Positions 1-8,018 of a DNA stretch of 19,137 nucleotides are shown in pieces. The position numbers and the translations under genes are program-made. The first letter of the stretch is position 1. The number at the start of each line of letters is the position of its first letter. Source of the stretch: Draconibacterium sp. (GTDB taxonomy: Bacteria; Bacteroidota; Bacteroidia; Bacteroidales; Prolixibacteraceae); assembly GCA_027011835.1 (NCBI GenBank), contig JALUZN010000418.1, forward strand, positions 1-19,137, read 5' to 3'. The notes beneath the pieces were generated by a model. It made no database searches. It saw only the letters and a program-made list of their open reading frames with translations, and was not told the DNA's origin.

Positions 1-119
1 ATTATCTTGACGAATTTTGTTATAAATTTAATCGAAGATATCACGGAGAAGCATTGTTCAACCGGCTTTTAGTGGCATGCGTGAGTTATAAAAACGAGTT
101 TGGGTATAAATACGGATAA
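1..119 (+). CDS. IS1595-family transposase, C-terminal fragment (cut by window edge)
   Basis: The third reading frame from base 3 is open to a TAA at 117-119 and gives 38 residues. They include LDEFCYKFNRRY and LFNRLLVAC, which resemble the C-terminal end of IS1595/ISXO2-like DDE transposases, where an LDEFxxRFNRR motif follows the catalytic core. The catalytic residues would lie to the left of the window. I could not find a convincing terminal inverted repeat between the stop and the next gene, so I cannot place the right end of the element or say whether it is intact. Family assignment rests on motif recall from a short stretch. Confidence 0.7.
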   Translation, partial: YLDEFCYKFNRRYHGEALFNRLLVACVSYKNEFGYKYG

Positions 120-182
120 TCATATAACTTTATAATACCGTATAATTGAATTTAATTATTTTGTGTAAGGTTGAGTATGTTA

Positions 183-212
183 TTGGAAGAGGTTTATTTT
201 CTTTTACTTTTG
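183..212 (+). promoter_or_regulatory. Bacteroidota-type promoter for the 229-2718 operon
   Basis: A TTG at 183-185 lies 19 bases upstream of TACTTTTG at 205-212. This exactly fits the Bacteroidota -33 / -7 pattern (TTTG, about 19-20 bases, TAnnTTTG). Transcription would start near 218-221, giving a leader of about ten bases before the GTG at 229. This supports that GTG as the start. Confidence 0.55.
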
Positions 213-228
213 CCATAAATTATAGATT

Positions 229-777
229 GTGAAGAGAGTTGTATTGTTTTTTGTTTTTCTTAGCCACAGTTTACTGTTACTGGCAAATAATGAAGTTGCC
301 CCCGAAGGAAATAAATTAATCGGGTTTTTTCTGGCTTTGCTTATTTTAACTATTTTACTCTTTTCAATAAAAAAAAGAGGAGATAAAACAAAAACAAAAA
401 AGGGCCGGTTATTTCATCAGAGGAATAAAATAAAAATAGAGCTCGAAAAAGATCGAATGTACTATCCCAACATCTTAAAATTGAAAGTTACCAACCGGGG
501 AAATTCGGATATCGATTTGGATAAACCACTTCTGGTTTTCGACAATTTCTGGCTAAAGCGGAAATTCAAAATCAAAGGAATTGGGAAGTACTCTTTTTAT
601 CCGCTCTACCTTGAAAAAGGAGCCACACACTCTCTCAAAATTGATATTACCCGTTTTTATCTGCACGATAAAAAGTTGAAAAAATATCCAAAAATAAAAG
701 TAAAACTGTTCAATGTTAATGGAAAACATTTGGGCAGCAAATCTGTTTATATTCGTAAAACATTAATCAGATTTTAG
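229..777 (+). CDS. Hypothetical membrane-anchored protein upstream of pullulanase
   Basis: I do not recognise this 182-residue protein. It starts with GTG. Residues 1-20 look like a signal peptide or first membrane segment (KR followed by a hydrophobic run ending near LLLLANN). A second hydrophobic helix lies at about 29-46 and is followed by a strongly basic stretch (KKRGDKTKTKKG). The remaining 120 residues are lysine-rich with alternating hydrophobic residues, suggesting a beta-sandwich on the cytoplasmic side by the positive-inside rule. The stop codon TAG directly abuts the ATG of the debranching enzyme at 778, so the two are almost certainly co-transcribed and translationally coupled. 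A role connected with glycogen or alpha-glucan use is inference from that coupling only. Confidence 0.7.
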   Translation: MKRVVLFFVFLSHSLLLLANNEVAPEGNKLIGFFLALLILTILLFSIKKRGDKTKTKKGRLFHQRNKIKIELEKDRMYYPNILKLKVTNRGNSDIDLDKPLLVFDNFWLKRKFKIKGIGKYSFYPLYLEKGATHSLKIDITRFYLHDKKLKKYPKIKVKLFNVNGKHLGSKSVYIRKTLIRF

Positions 778-2718
778 ATGAGAAACTGGAAGTTTAACCA
801 CATCGATTTTTCGACCTACCCGTTTTACGACAAAGACGATTTAGGTGTTTTTTGGTCGCCCGAAAAAACAAAAATTAAAATTTGGGCACCCACTGCAAAA
901 ACAGTGGAGTTGCGTTTGTACAAAGACGGGCAAACAGGCGAATCGTTTTTCAAAACCAACTTACAACCTTCGGGAAACGGAACGTGGCAAACTGTTTTAA
1001 CCGGCGACTACGAAGGGAAATATTACACATTCAGAATTAACGATGGCGACTGGTTAAACGAAACCCCCGATATTTACGTGCGTTGCGTGGGTGTAAATGG
1101 CAGGCGCGGACAAATTTATAATCCCGAAAAAACAAATCCCGAAAATTGGCACAACGATAAAAAACCTCATCGTACTAGTTTTACCGATTCAATAATTTAC
1201 GAAACACACATTCGCGATTTTTCGATTGCCGAGAATTCAGGAATTAAAAACCGAGGGAAATATTTAGGTTTTACCGAAAAGGATACAAAAACTTCGAATG
1301 GAATTTCAACCGGAATTGCACATTTGCAAGAGCTGGGAATTACTCACGTTCACCTGTTGCCGGTGTACGATTTTTATACCGTCGACGAAGAGCAACCGTT
1401 GGAGAAATACAACTGGGGCTACGACCCGCAAAATTTCAATGCCCCGGAGGGTTCGTATGCAACCAATCCGTACGACGGAACAGTGCGTATTCGCGAGTTT
1501 AAAACTCTGGTACAAGCCCTGCATACTGCGGGAATTGGCGTTATTCTCGATGTGGTTTATAACCACACTTATTTTACAAAAGAGTCGGCTTTTAACCAAA
1601 CCGTACCCGGTTATTTTTACCGGCAAAACGAAGACGGTACCTTCTCGAATGCCTCGGGCTGTGGCAACGAGTTTGCAACCGAGCGTGCTATGGTTCGAAA
1701 ATACATTATCGACTCGCTAAAGTACTGGACAAATGAATTTCATATCGATGGGTTCCGGTTCGACTTAATGGGTGTGTACGATTTGGAAACAATGAAAAGC
1801 ATTCGTGTCGAACTCGACAAAACCGATCCCGGGCTGTTTTTATATGGCGAGGGTTGGGCAGCCGACCGGAGTCCGATGCCGGAACAGTTTCGGGCAGTAA
1901 AAAACAATATTAACCAACTACCAAATATTGCCGCGTTTAACGACAATTTCAGAGATGCACTAAAAGGAAACCACGGAAATAAAAAGAGTAAAGGTTTTGT
2001 AAGTGGACTGGAGTTGGCAGAAGAGCCGGTAAAATATGGAATTGTTGGTGCAATTAATCATCCGCAAATTAATTTCGATTTCATTGAAACACTGCAACAT
2101 GCCTGGGCAGCAGAACCAAATCAGTGCATCAACTATGTTTCGTGCCACGATAATTATACCCTTTTCGACAAACTAAAAATGAGCCTTCCGAAGGCAACCG
2201 ATATTGAGTTGCGAAAGATGGTAAAACTTACCGGAGCACTGATTCTTACTTCGCAAGGAGTACCATTTTTACACGCCGGAGTAGATTTTTGCCGTTCGAA
2301 AGACGGCAACGGAAATTCATATAAATCGCCCGATCCGGTCAATCAAATCGACTGGCACAGAAAAGAGCAATACCACGATGTTTTTGAATATTTCAGAAAA
2401 CTGATTCAGTTACGGAAAAACCATCCCGCATTTCGAATGGCAACATCTAACCTGATTCAAACAAACCTTAACTTTTGTATTCCTTACGAAATGGGAGTTA
2501 TTTCGTATTGCTTAACCGGAAATGCAGTGGGCGACCCGTTTAAAACAATTATTGCCATTTTTAATGCCAATAAAAAAGAGGTTTCAATTCCCATTCAGGA
2601 GGGACTTTTTAAGATTATTGCCAAAGGAGATGAGCTGAATGAAGCCGGAATTGGCGAACCGGTTTCGGATATGGTAGCCGTTGCACCGGTTTCGATGACT
2701 CTTTTGGCTTCGGTTTAA
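778..2718 (+). CDS. pulA: Type I pullulanase / glycogen debranching enzyme (GH13)
   Basis: This is a GH13 alpha-glucan debranching enzyme that hydrolyses alpha-1,6 branch points. An N-terminal CBM48-like beta domain occupies about residues 20-105 (including FWSPEKTKIKIWAPTAKTVE). The type I pullulanase signature YNWGYDP is at 211-217. The four GH13 regions are visible: DVVYNH at 258-263; GFRFD at 325-329 with nucleophile D329; GEGW at 357-360 with acid/base E358; and SCHDN at 455-459 with transition-state stabiliser D458. The 646-residue length is normal for the family. There is no signal peptide, so the enzyme should be cytoplasmic and act on glycogen or imported maltodextrins. It abuts the upstream membrane-protein gene and converges on the alanine dehydrogenase-like gene with only 19 bases between them. 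I saw no clear terminator in that gap. Confidence 0.93.
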   Translation: MRNWKFNHIDFSTYPFYDKDDLGVFWSPEKTKIKIWAPTAKTVELRLYKDGQTGESFFKTNLQPSGNGTWQTVLTGDYEGKYYTFRINDGDWLNETPDIYVRCVGVNGRRGQIYNPEKTNPENWHNDKKPHRTSFTDSIIYETHIRDFSIAENSGIKNRGKYLGFTEKDTKTSNGISTGIAHLQELGITHVHLLPVYDFYTVDEEQPLEKYNWGYDPQNFNAPEGSYATNPYDGTVRIREFKTLVQALHTAGIGVILDVVYNHTYFTKESAFNQTVPGYFYRQNEDGTFSNASGCGNEFATERAMVRKYIIDSLKYWTNEFHIDGFRFDLMGVYDLETMKSIRVELDKTDPGLFLYGEGWAADRSPMPEQFRAVKNNINQLPNIAAFNDNFRDALKGNHGNKKSKGFVSGLELAEEPVKYGIVGAINHPQINFDFIETLQHAWAAEPNQCINYVSCHDNYTLFDKLKMSLPKATDIELRKMVKLTGALILTSQGVPFLHAGVDFCRSKDGNGNSYKSPDPVNQIDWHRKEQYHDVFEYFRKLIQLRKNHPAFRMATSNLIQTNLNFCIPYEMGVISYCLTGNAVGDPFKTIIAIFNANKKEVSIPIQEGLFKIIAKGDELNEAGIGEPVSDMVAVAPVSMTLLASV

Positions 2719-2737
2719 ACAACAGATAATTGAGAAA

Positions 2738-3958
2738 TTAATATACTGCCAGCAGCAAATTGATATCCTGTGCGGGAATATTAAACAACCTGCCCACTTC
2801 AGGATTCGTAAGAATTCCGCGATAAATATAAACGCCCTTTCGGAAACCCTGCGAATTTTTAATATAATTGTCGACACCGCCATTTTCGCCAACAGCAAGC
2901 AAAATCGGGATTAAAATATTACTCAAAGAGATTGATGCCGTACGTGCCACCATTGCCGGTGAGTTAGGAACACAGTAGTGCAAAACGCCATGTTTTTCGT
3001 AAACAGGATGATTGAAATCGGTGGGTTTTGAGGTTTCGAAACACCCTCCCTGACTTGCATTTAAATCGATAATAACCGCCCCCTCTTTCATCTGTTTTAC
3101 CAAATCTTCCGAGACTTTAAACTTTGGAGAAGTATTAAATGCAGTTGCACCAATAACCACATCGGCCGAAATAAGGGCCTTCCGTAAAACTTTCGGATAA
3201 AAAACCGAGGTGAAAATGCGGCGTCCCAATTTCTCCTCCAGTTTACTCAATTCGTAAACCGATGTGTCGAAAACTTTAACAAAAATCCCCAGTCCGAGTG
3301 CTGCGCGTGCTGCATATTCTGCCGCAGTACTTGTTCCAATAATTACAAGTTCGGCAGGTGTTACTCCGGTTACCTCGCCAAAAAGAACGCCTTTTCCGTT
3401 TCGCGATTTACTTAAATATTCGCTGGCAGTTGTTATGGCAGTTACTCCGGCAATCTGGCTCATTTGATGAACAACAGGTGAAAACCCATCTTCGTTCTCA
3501 AGGTATTCGAAAGCGAGAGTGGTTACCTTTTTCTTCATCAGTTTCAGTATCGACTCGGAACGGTGTGCCTGCGTTTGGAGGCTCGAAATAATTACCTGAT
3601 TTCCACGGAGCATATCAATCTCGTCGCAACTAAATGGTGCTACCCGCAAAATTATGTCGCACTGAAAAGTCTCCTCTTTTTTATCGACAACTGTTGCGCC
3701 TGCCTCGCGATACTCTTCATCGGAATAGCTGGCCGATTTGCCCGCGTCTTTCTCAATCAGAATTTCGTGGCCATACGAAATAAGCAAATCAACAGCTTGC
3801 GGAGTTAATGGCACACGGTATTCCACTTTATCAAAATCGGAAGGAATACCGATTTTCATCTTTTTCCCTTTTTTTTGAATCTCCAACATCTCTTCTTGCG
3901 GAAGCAGCATGTTTTTTGGTAACGAGATTTTTTCCTGCGATTTATCCGATGATTCCAT
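2738..3958 (-). CDS. ald: Alanine dehydrogenase-like protein (Ald/PntA family)
   Basis: This 406-residue protein belongs to the alanine dehydrogenase / transhydrogenase alpha family, which in the classic enzyme interconverts L-alanine and pyruvate with NAD. The core begins at MKIGIPSD (34) and includes YRVPLTP (47-53) with the substrate-binding arginine R48. A Rossmann motif follows around 204-231 (LVIIGTSTAAEYAARAA, ending in VFD). The 33-residue extension before the core, with LLPQEEMLEI, is usual in Bacteroidota homologues, so I keep the first ATG. Two classic features differ: the LKVKEP motif reads LRVAPF (R105), and the region that normally carries the catalytic histidine reads SSLQTQ. 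The product may therefore not be a standard alanine dehydrogenase. It lies downstream of tsaE with a 123-base gap. Confidence 0.85.
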   Translation of the reverse strand: MESSDKSQEKISLPKNMLLPQEEMLEIQKKGKKMKIGIPSDFDKVEYRVPLTPQAVDLLISYGHEILIEKDAGKSASYSDEEYREAGATVVDKKEETFQCDIILRVAPFSCDEIDMLRGNQVIISSLQTQAHRSESILKLMKKKVTTLAFEYLENEDGFSPVVHQMSQIAGVTAITTASEYLSKSRNGKGVLFGEVTGVTPAELVIIGTSTAAEYAARAALGLGIFVKVFDTSVYELSKLEEKLGRRIFTSVFYPKVLRKALISADVVIGATAFNTSPKFKVSEDLVKQMKEGAVIIDLNASQGGCFETSKPTDFNHPVYEKHGVLHYCVPNSPAMVARTASISLSNILIPILLAVGENGGVDNYIKNSQGFRKGVYIYRGILTNPEVGRLFNIPAQDINLLLAVY

Positions 3959-3972
3959 TCTTTTTAATTTGG

Positions 3973-4001
3973 CAAACTAAAATGTAAAATTAGGGTAACA
4001 A
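3973..4001 (-). promoter_or_regulatory. Possible promoter for the ald-like gene
   Basis: On the minus strand a TTG (3999-4001) is followed after 18 bases by TTAGTTTG (3973-3980), one mismatch from TAnnTTTG. Its position would start transcription about 8-10 bases before the ATG at 3958. The gene may therefore be transcribed separately from tsaE. Confidence 0.3.
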
Positions 4002-4081
4002 GTTACAAGCAAAAGGGGAGTTTTCAAAATGGGTTAATTCAATACAAAAAATTATGAGAAACCGGCACGATAGAATTGCCT

Positions 4082-4507
4082 TTAATTTTTCTTATTGGCT
4101 GTAATTCGTCTGCTTTCATCGTCTCCAACTTCAATTTTAACTTCAACAATGTTTTCGGGCAACAGCGGTTCAATCATCTCGGGCCATTCGATAAAACAGT
4201 AGTTTCCACTGTAAATATACTCCTCGTATCCCAAATCGTAGGCCTCTTCCAGATTCTCGATACGGTAAAAATCGAAATGAAAAACGGAGGATAAATCTTT
4301 GGTTTTATATTCATTAACAATTGCAAACGTGGGACTGGTAACCACATCGTCGGAATTGAGGGCATTACAAATTGCCTGAATAAATGTTGTTTTTCCGGCT
4401 CCCATTTTTCCGTACAAAGCAAAAACCCGCTGGTTGGCAAACTGCTCGATTAATTTTGCAGCTGCACTTTTTAACCCGTCTATCGATGTAACTTTTTCTG
4501 AAAACAT
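4082..4507 (-). CDS. tsaE: tRNA threonylcarbamoyladenosine biosynthesis ATPase TsaE
   Basis: TsaE is the P-loop ATPase partner of TsaB and TsaD in making the t6A37 modification of ANN-decoding tRNAs. From the ATG at 4507 the protein has 141 residues, a normal length. It shows the Walker A motif GKMGAGKTT (33-41), the SPTF switch-like motif (58-61), HFDFYR (77-82) and FIEWPE (105-110), all family hallmarks. The open frame extends upstream to 4642, but those 45 residues (MCKINIFYRNFYR...) match nothing in the family. They would also overlap the gcvH promoter region, so I use the internal ATG. It is preceded by AAAGAG at about ten bases. The gene is divergent from gcvH and lies upstream of the ald-like gene. 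Confidence 0.9.
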   Translation of the reverse strand: MFSEKVTSIDGLKSAAAKLIEQFANQRVFALYGKMGAGKTTFIQAICNALNSDDVVTSPTFAIVNEYKTKDLSSVFHFDFYRIENLEEAYDLGYEEYIYSGNYCFIEWPEMIEPLLPENIVEVKIEVGDDESRRITANKKN

Positions 4508-4629
4508 TTTTTCGAACTCTTTGTGCAATATTACAAAAAGAAGATAAATTTTAGGCAACAATTTTAAAACACGATAAAAATCAGTAAAAAAGGATTGTTC
4601 GATTCGGTAAAAATTTCGGTAAAAAATAT

Positions 4630-4637
4630 TAATTTTG
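4630..4637 (+). promoter_or_regulatory. Bacteroidota -7 box for gcvH
   Basis: TAATTTTG is an exact match to TAnnTTTG and lies 23 bases before the gcvH ATG. No TTG sits at the expected distance upstream. Instead there are two direct copies of TTCGGTAAAAA at 4603-4613 and 4615-4625, 12 bases apart, which could bind an activator or simply be AT-rich upstream sequence. Confidence 0.4.
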
Positions 4638-4660
4638 CACAAACTTAATTCAATATTGAT

Positions 4661-5041
4661 ATGAATATTCCAGCTGATTTAAAATACACAGAAGACCACG
4701 AGTGGGTTCGCATTGAAGGCGATGTTGCTGTTGTAGGTATTACCGATTTTGCCCAAAGCGAATTGGGCGATGTTGTTTTTGTTGAGATTGAGACTGAAGG
4801 TGAAGAGCTCGACAAAGGCGAAACTTTTGGTACGGTTGAAGCCGTAAAAACTGTTTCGGATTTGTTTATGCCTGTTGGTGGCGAAGTAATAGAGTTTAAC
4901 GAAACGTTAGCCGACGAGCCGGAGCTGGTAAACAAAGATGCATTCGGCGAAGGCTGGATGATAAAAATTAAAATGAGCGACGCTTCGGAAGCAGACGCAT
5001 TAATGTCGGCCGAAGAGTATCAAAAAATGATTGAAGCATAA
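4661..5041 (+). CDS. gcvH: Glycine cleavage system H protein
   Basis: GcvH is the lipoyl carrier protein that shuttles the aminomethyl group between the P, T and L proteins of the glycine cleavage complex in the cytoplasm. The 126-residue length is normal. The opening (IPADLKYTEDHEWV) is typical, followed by GITDFAQSELGD. The lipoyl attachment site is GTVEAVKTVSDL with lipoyl-lysine K63. The C-terminal part (FGEGWMIKIK) is also conserved. The gene stands alone here, with no gcvP or gcvT nearby, as is common in Bacteroidota. It ends before a strong hairpin terminator at 5101-5136. Confidence 0.95.
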   Translation: MNIPADLKYTEDHEWVRIEGDVAVVGITDFAQSELGDVVFVEIETEGEELDKGETFGTVEAVKTVSDLFMPVGGEVIEFNETLADEPELVNKDAFGEGWMIKIKMSDASEADALMSAEEYQKMIEA

Positions 5042-5100
5042 GATTGCTGATAACTTAACTTATTTCGAAAAAGTGCAGGCACTGCCTTTGCTTTTTACAT

Positions 5101-5136
5101 AAAAAAACCGAAGCTTTAAAAAGCTTCGGTTTTTTT
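5101..5136. terminator. Bidirectional rho-independent terminator between gcvH and nrdJ
   Basis: A perfect 16-bp inverted repeat (5101-5116 with 5121-5136) surrounds a four-base TAAA loop. The core is CCGAAGCTT / AAGCTTCGG, flanked by A7 on the left and T7 on the right, so it carries a U-tract in both directions. It lies 59 bases after the gcvH stop and 18 bases after the nrdJ stop on the other strand. Confidence 0.92.
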
Positions 5137-5154
5137 ATTTTAATGTTTTCGTTA

Positions 5155-7713
5155 TCAACCGCCACATTTCGACCATCCGCACGAAGCGCATGTTAAACAT
5201 CCCTCCTGATAAACAACATCGTCAGAGCCACACTCTTCGCATTTTGCTCCTTCGGCTTTTGTTCCCGATGGAATGTATTTTTTCAGTGCCCTCACAACAC
5301 CAACTTTCCACGAAGTGATGGTTTCGTTATCTAACTGCAAACTGGTAACCAACTCTACAACTTTGTTAATTGGCATTCCATGGCGCAAAGTGCCCGAAAT
5401 TAATTTTGCATAGTTCCAGAAAACAGGATTAAATTTATGCGACAGTCCCTCAATCGTTGTCTTGTACCCGCGCTTGTTAATGTACTGAAAATCGTACCGC
5501 GAAATATCGTCGCTTTCTCTGTGTTTCAGGATAAAACCTTTCGATACCGAACGAGGCAATAAAATACCGTCTTCATCGTCTAACAATCCGGTAAATATTT
5601 CGTACGGTCTACCATCTAACAAACCAATAAAAGCAATCCATTTATCTTTATTGTTTTGAAAGCGAACAACATCGGCTTCCAATTTTTCCGGACGTTTTGT
5701 TGGAAATACAGAGTTTGTCTCTTCTTTTTTCTCATCGTCCGAGATTAATACGCCTGAACGCGACCCGTCGCGATAAACGGTAACTCCTTTGCATCCGCTT
5801 TTCCAGGCTTCTAAATAGAGCTGACCTACCAGTTCCTCTTTTACGTCGGCAGGTAAATTAATGGTAACACTAATCGAGTGGTCGACCCATTTTTGAATTT
5901 TACCTTGCATTCTCACTTTTGCCAACCAGTCTACATCGTTCGAAGTTGCTTTGTGATAAGGCGATTCTTCAATTAGTCTGTTACGTTCTTCCTGCGTATA
6001 TTCTTTCGATGGATCGTATCCGTTTGCTACCATCCATGTTTCAAATTTATGATGGTAAACGGTATACTCTTCCCAGTGGTCGCCCATCTCATCAACAAAA
6101 TCGACACGGGCATTTTTATCGTTTGGATTTACTTTCCTTCTACGTTTATAAACCGGCATAAAAACAGGCTCTATTCCCGAACTTGTTTGTGTCATTAAAC
6201 TGGTTGTTCCGGTAGGAGCAATTGTGAGCAAAGCTATATTTCTACGCCCGTATTTTGTCATCTGTTCGTATAGCTCGGAGTCTTCATTTTTAATTCGGTT
6301 AATAAGCGGATTGTTCTCCTCGCGTTTACTGTCGTAAATTGCAAATGCGCCACGGTCTTTTGCCATTGCAACCGACGACCGGTATGCTTCGATGGCAATA
6401 GTTTTATGAATTTCTTCCGAGAAATCGGTTGCATTTTCGCTGCCGTAACGAAGCCCGAGAGCTGCGAGCATATCGCCTTCGGCAGTTATGCCAACACCTG
6501 TTCGGCGCCCTTCGTTTGCTTTTTTCTTAATGTTCTCCCACAAATTCTTTTCGGTAGACTTTATAATTTCATCTTCGGGGTCGGAATTAATTTTATTTAA
6601 AATGGCATCGATTTTTTCCAACTCCAAATCAATAATATCGTCCATAATGCGCTGTGCATAATGCACATGCTCTTTAAAAAGTTCGAAATTAAATTTTGCC
6701 TGTTTTGTAAACGGATTATCGACATACGAATAGAGGTTTATTGCCAAAAGCCGGCAACTGTCGTACGGACAGAGAGGAATTTCGCCACAAGGGTTTGTCG
6801 AAACTGTTTTATATCCAAGGTCGGCATAACAATCCGGAACCGATTCGTTAATTATAGTGTCCCAGAACAGTATACCCGGCTCGGCCGATTGCCAGGCATT
6901 TTTAACAATTTTCGACCACAGTTTTCCGGCATCTATCTCTTTTTTATAAACCGGCTCTTTTGCGTCTATTGGGTATTGCTGCACATAGGATGTTCCGGCT
7001 TCTACTGCCTGAAGAAAATCGTCTTGCAGTTTTACCGATACATTGGCTCCGGTAACTTTCCCCTGCTCCATTTTTGCATCAATAAAGCTTTCCGAGTCGG
7101 GGTGTTTTACCGAAACCGACAGCATTAATGCCCCGCGACGTCCATCTTGTGCCACTTCGCGTGTTGAGTTGGAGTAACGTTCCATAAACGGAACAATTCC
7201 GGTTGAAGTGAGTGCCGAGTTTTTAACCGGCGAACCTTTGGGGCGTATGTGCGACAAATCGTGGCCAACGCCTCCGCGACGTTTCATCAGCTGAACCTGC
7301 TCCTGGTCAACTTTTAAAATACCACCATACGAATCAGAATCGCCATCGTTTCCTATAACAAAACAGTTCGAAAGCGATGCGACCTGATAATTGTTGCCAA
7401 TTCCGGTCATGGGGCCTCCCTGTGGAACGATGTACTTAAATTCTTTCAGAACGTTGTAAATTTCATCTTCGGTTAACGGGTTTGGATACTTTTTTTCGAT
7501 TCGGGCAATCTCTTTCGCCAATCGTTTATGCATGTCGTCGGGGGTAAGTTCGAAAATATTTCCGAACGAATCTTTTAGGGCATATTTATTTACCCAAACG
7601 CGTGCAGCCAAATCGTCACCTTTGAAGTACTCGAGCGAGGCATTTATTGCTTCTTCCTGTGAGTAAATTTTTCTACCAGCCTGTGTTTTTACTGAGACTT
7701 CGTTTTGCATCAT
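5155..7713 (-). CDS. nrdJ: Adenosylcobalamin-dependent (class II) ribonucleotide reductase
   Basis: The 852-residue enzyme reduces ribonucleotides to deoxyribonucleotides using an adenosylcobalamin-derived thiyl radical, independent of oxygen. Visible active-site features are LSNC with C117; NPCGE with N307, thiyl-radical C309 and E311; and C320 in DSCRLLAINL, the partner of C117 in the redox disulfide. The C309-C320 spacing matches class II enzymes. GRRTGVGI and APTGTTS in the barrel are also conserved. The C-terminus is cysteine-rich (C825, C828, C839, C842, C845, C850), forming the zinc-ribbon / thiol-relay tail typical of this family. Start: two adjacent ATGs at 7713 and 7710, either usable. 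I saw no cobalamin riboswitch upstream. Confidence 0.95.
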   Translation of the reverse strand: MMQNEVSVKTQAGRKIYSQEEAINASLEYFKGDDLAARVWVNKYALKDSFGNIFELTPDDMHKRLAKEIARIEKKYPNPLTEDEIYNVLKEFKYIVPQGGPMTGIGNNYQVASLSNCFVIGNDGDSDSYGGILKVDQEQVQLMKRRGGVGHDLSHIRPKGSPVKNSALTSTGIVPFMERYSNSTREVAQDGRRGALMLSVSVKHPDSESFIDAKMEQGKVTGANVSVKLQDDFLQAVEAGTSYVQQYPIDAKEPVYKKEIDAGKLWSKIVKNAWQSAEPGILFWDTIINESVPDCYADLGYKTVSTNPCGEIPLCPYDSCRLLAINLYSYVDNPFTKQAKFNFELFKEHVHYAQRIMDDIIDLELEKIDAILNKINSDPEDEIIKSTEKNLWENIKKKANEGRRTGVGITAEGDMLAALGLRYGSENATDFSEEIHKTIAIEAYRSSVAMAKDRGAFAIYDSKREENNPLINRIKNEDSELYEQMTKYGRRNIALLTIAPTGTTSLMTQTSSGIEPVFMPVYKRRRKVNPNDKNARVDFVDEMGDHWEEYTVYHHKFETWMVANGYDPSKEYTQEERNRLIEESPYHKATSNDVDWLAKVRMQGKIQKWVDHSISVTINLPADVKEELVGQLYLEAWKSGCKGVTVYRDGSRSGVLISDDEKKEETNSVFPTKRPEKLEADVVRFQNNKDKWIAFIGLLDGRPYEIFTGLLDDEDGILLPRSVSKGFILKHRESDDISRYDFQYINKRGYKTTIEGLSHKFNPVFWNYAKLISGTLRHGMPINKVVELVTSLQLDNETITSWKVGVVRALKKYIPSGTKAEGAKCEECGSDDVVYQEGCLTCASCGWSKCGG

Positions 7714-8018
7714 TTCTTTAAATTAATAGAGTATTGAATGTATAAATTTTTTAGTTCTGAAAATTGTTTTTGGCTTCATGGCAAAAGCGGTTACGAAGAT
7801 AGAATACAATCCAACATTTTGGAAGTTTTTTTTAATAAAAGAAATCAAAAGTTATCAACTTCGCATTGTTATCATACTGCCTACCAATGCTTTAAGCTTT
7901 TGATATCTGAAAATTGTTTACAAAAAGTGAAAACTTTTTAAGAAATTTAAGATTGGTTTTTTGTCGAATATTTAGTTCGAAAATACGACTTTTTTTGGCG
8001 AAAAAACAGTAACAAATT
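7714..8018. other. Intergenic region upstream of nrdJ, downstream of waaA
   Basis: These 305 bases are very AT-rich. A 67-codon open frame at 7738-7941 on the plus strand has no recognisable protein features and looks spurious. I found no cobalamin-riboswitch-like conserved box, no clear NrdR box and no strong hairpin. It must contain the nrdJ promoter, but the only -7-like candidate (TAACTTTTG on the minus strand, at 7847-7855) has one base too many. Confidence 0.5.

Noticed and set aside
1298..1720. 140-codon frame overlapping the pullulanase gene
   Set aside because: It lies inside the catalytic core coding sequence in another frame and shows no independent family features.
4508..4642. 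Longer N-terminus for TsaE
   Set aside because: The extra 45 residues do not resemble the family, and the extension would run through the gcvH promoter region.
7738..7941. 67-codon plus-strand frame upstream of nrdJ
   Set aside because: Very AT-rich, no hydrophobic pattern, motif or start context typical of a gene, and it fills the only space for the nrdJ promoter.
7714..8018. Cobalamin riboswitch controlling the B12-dependent ribonucleotide reductase
   Set aside because: I looked for the conserved B12-box-like GCCACTG and GC-rich stems on the minus strand and saw none in this AT-rich region.
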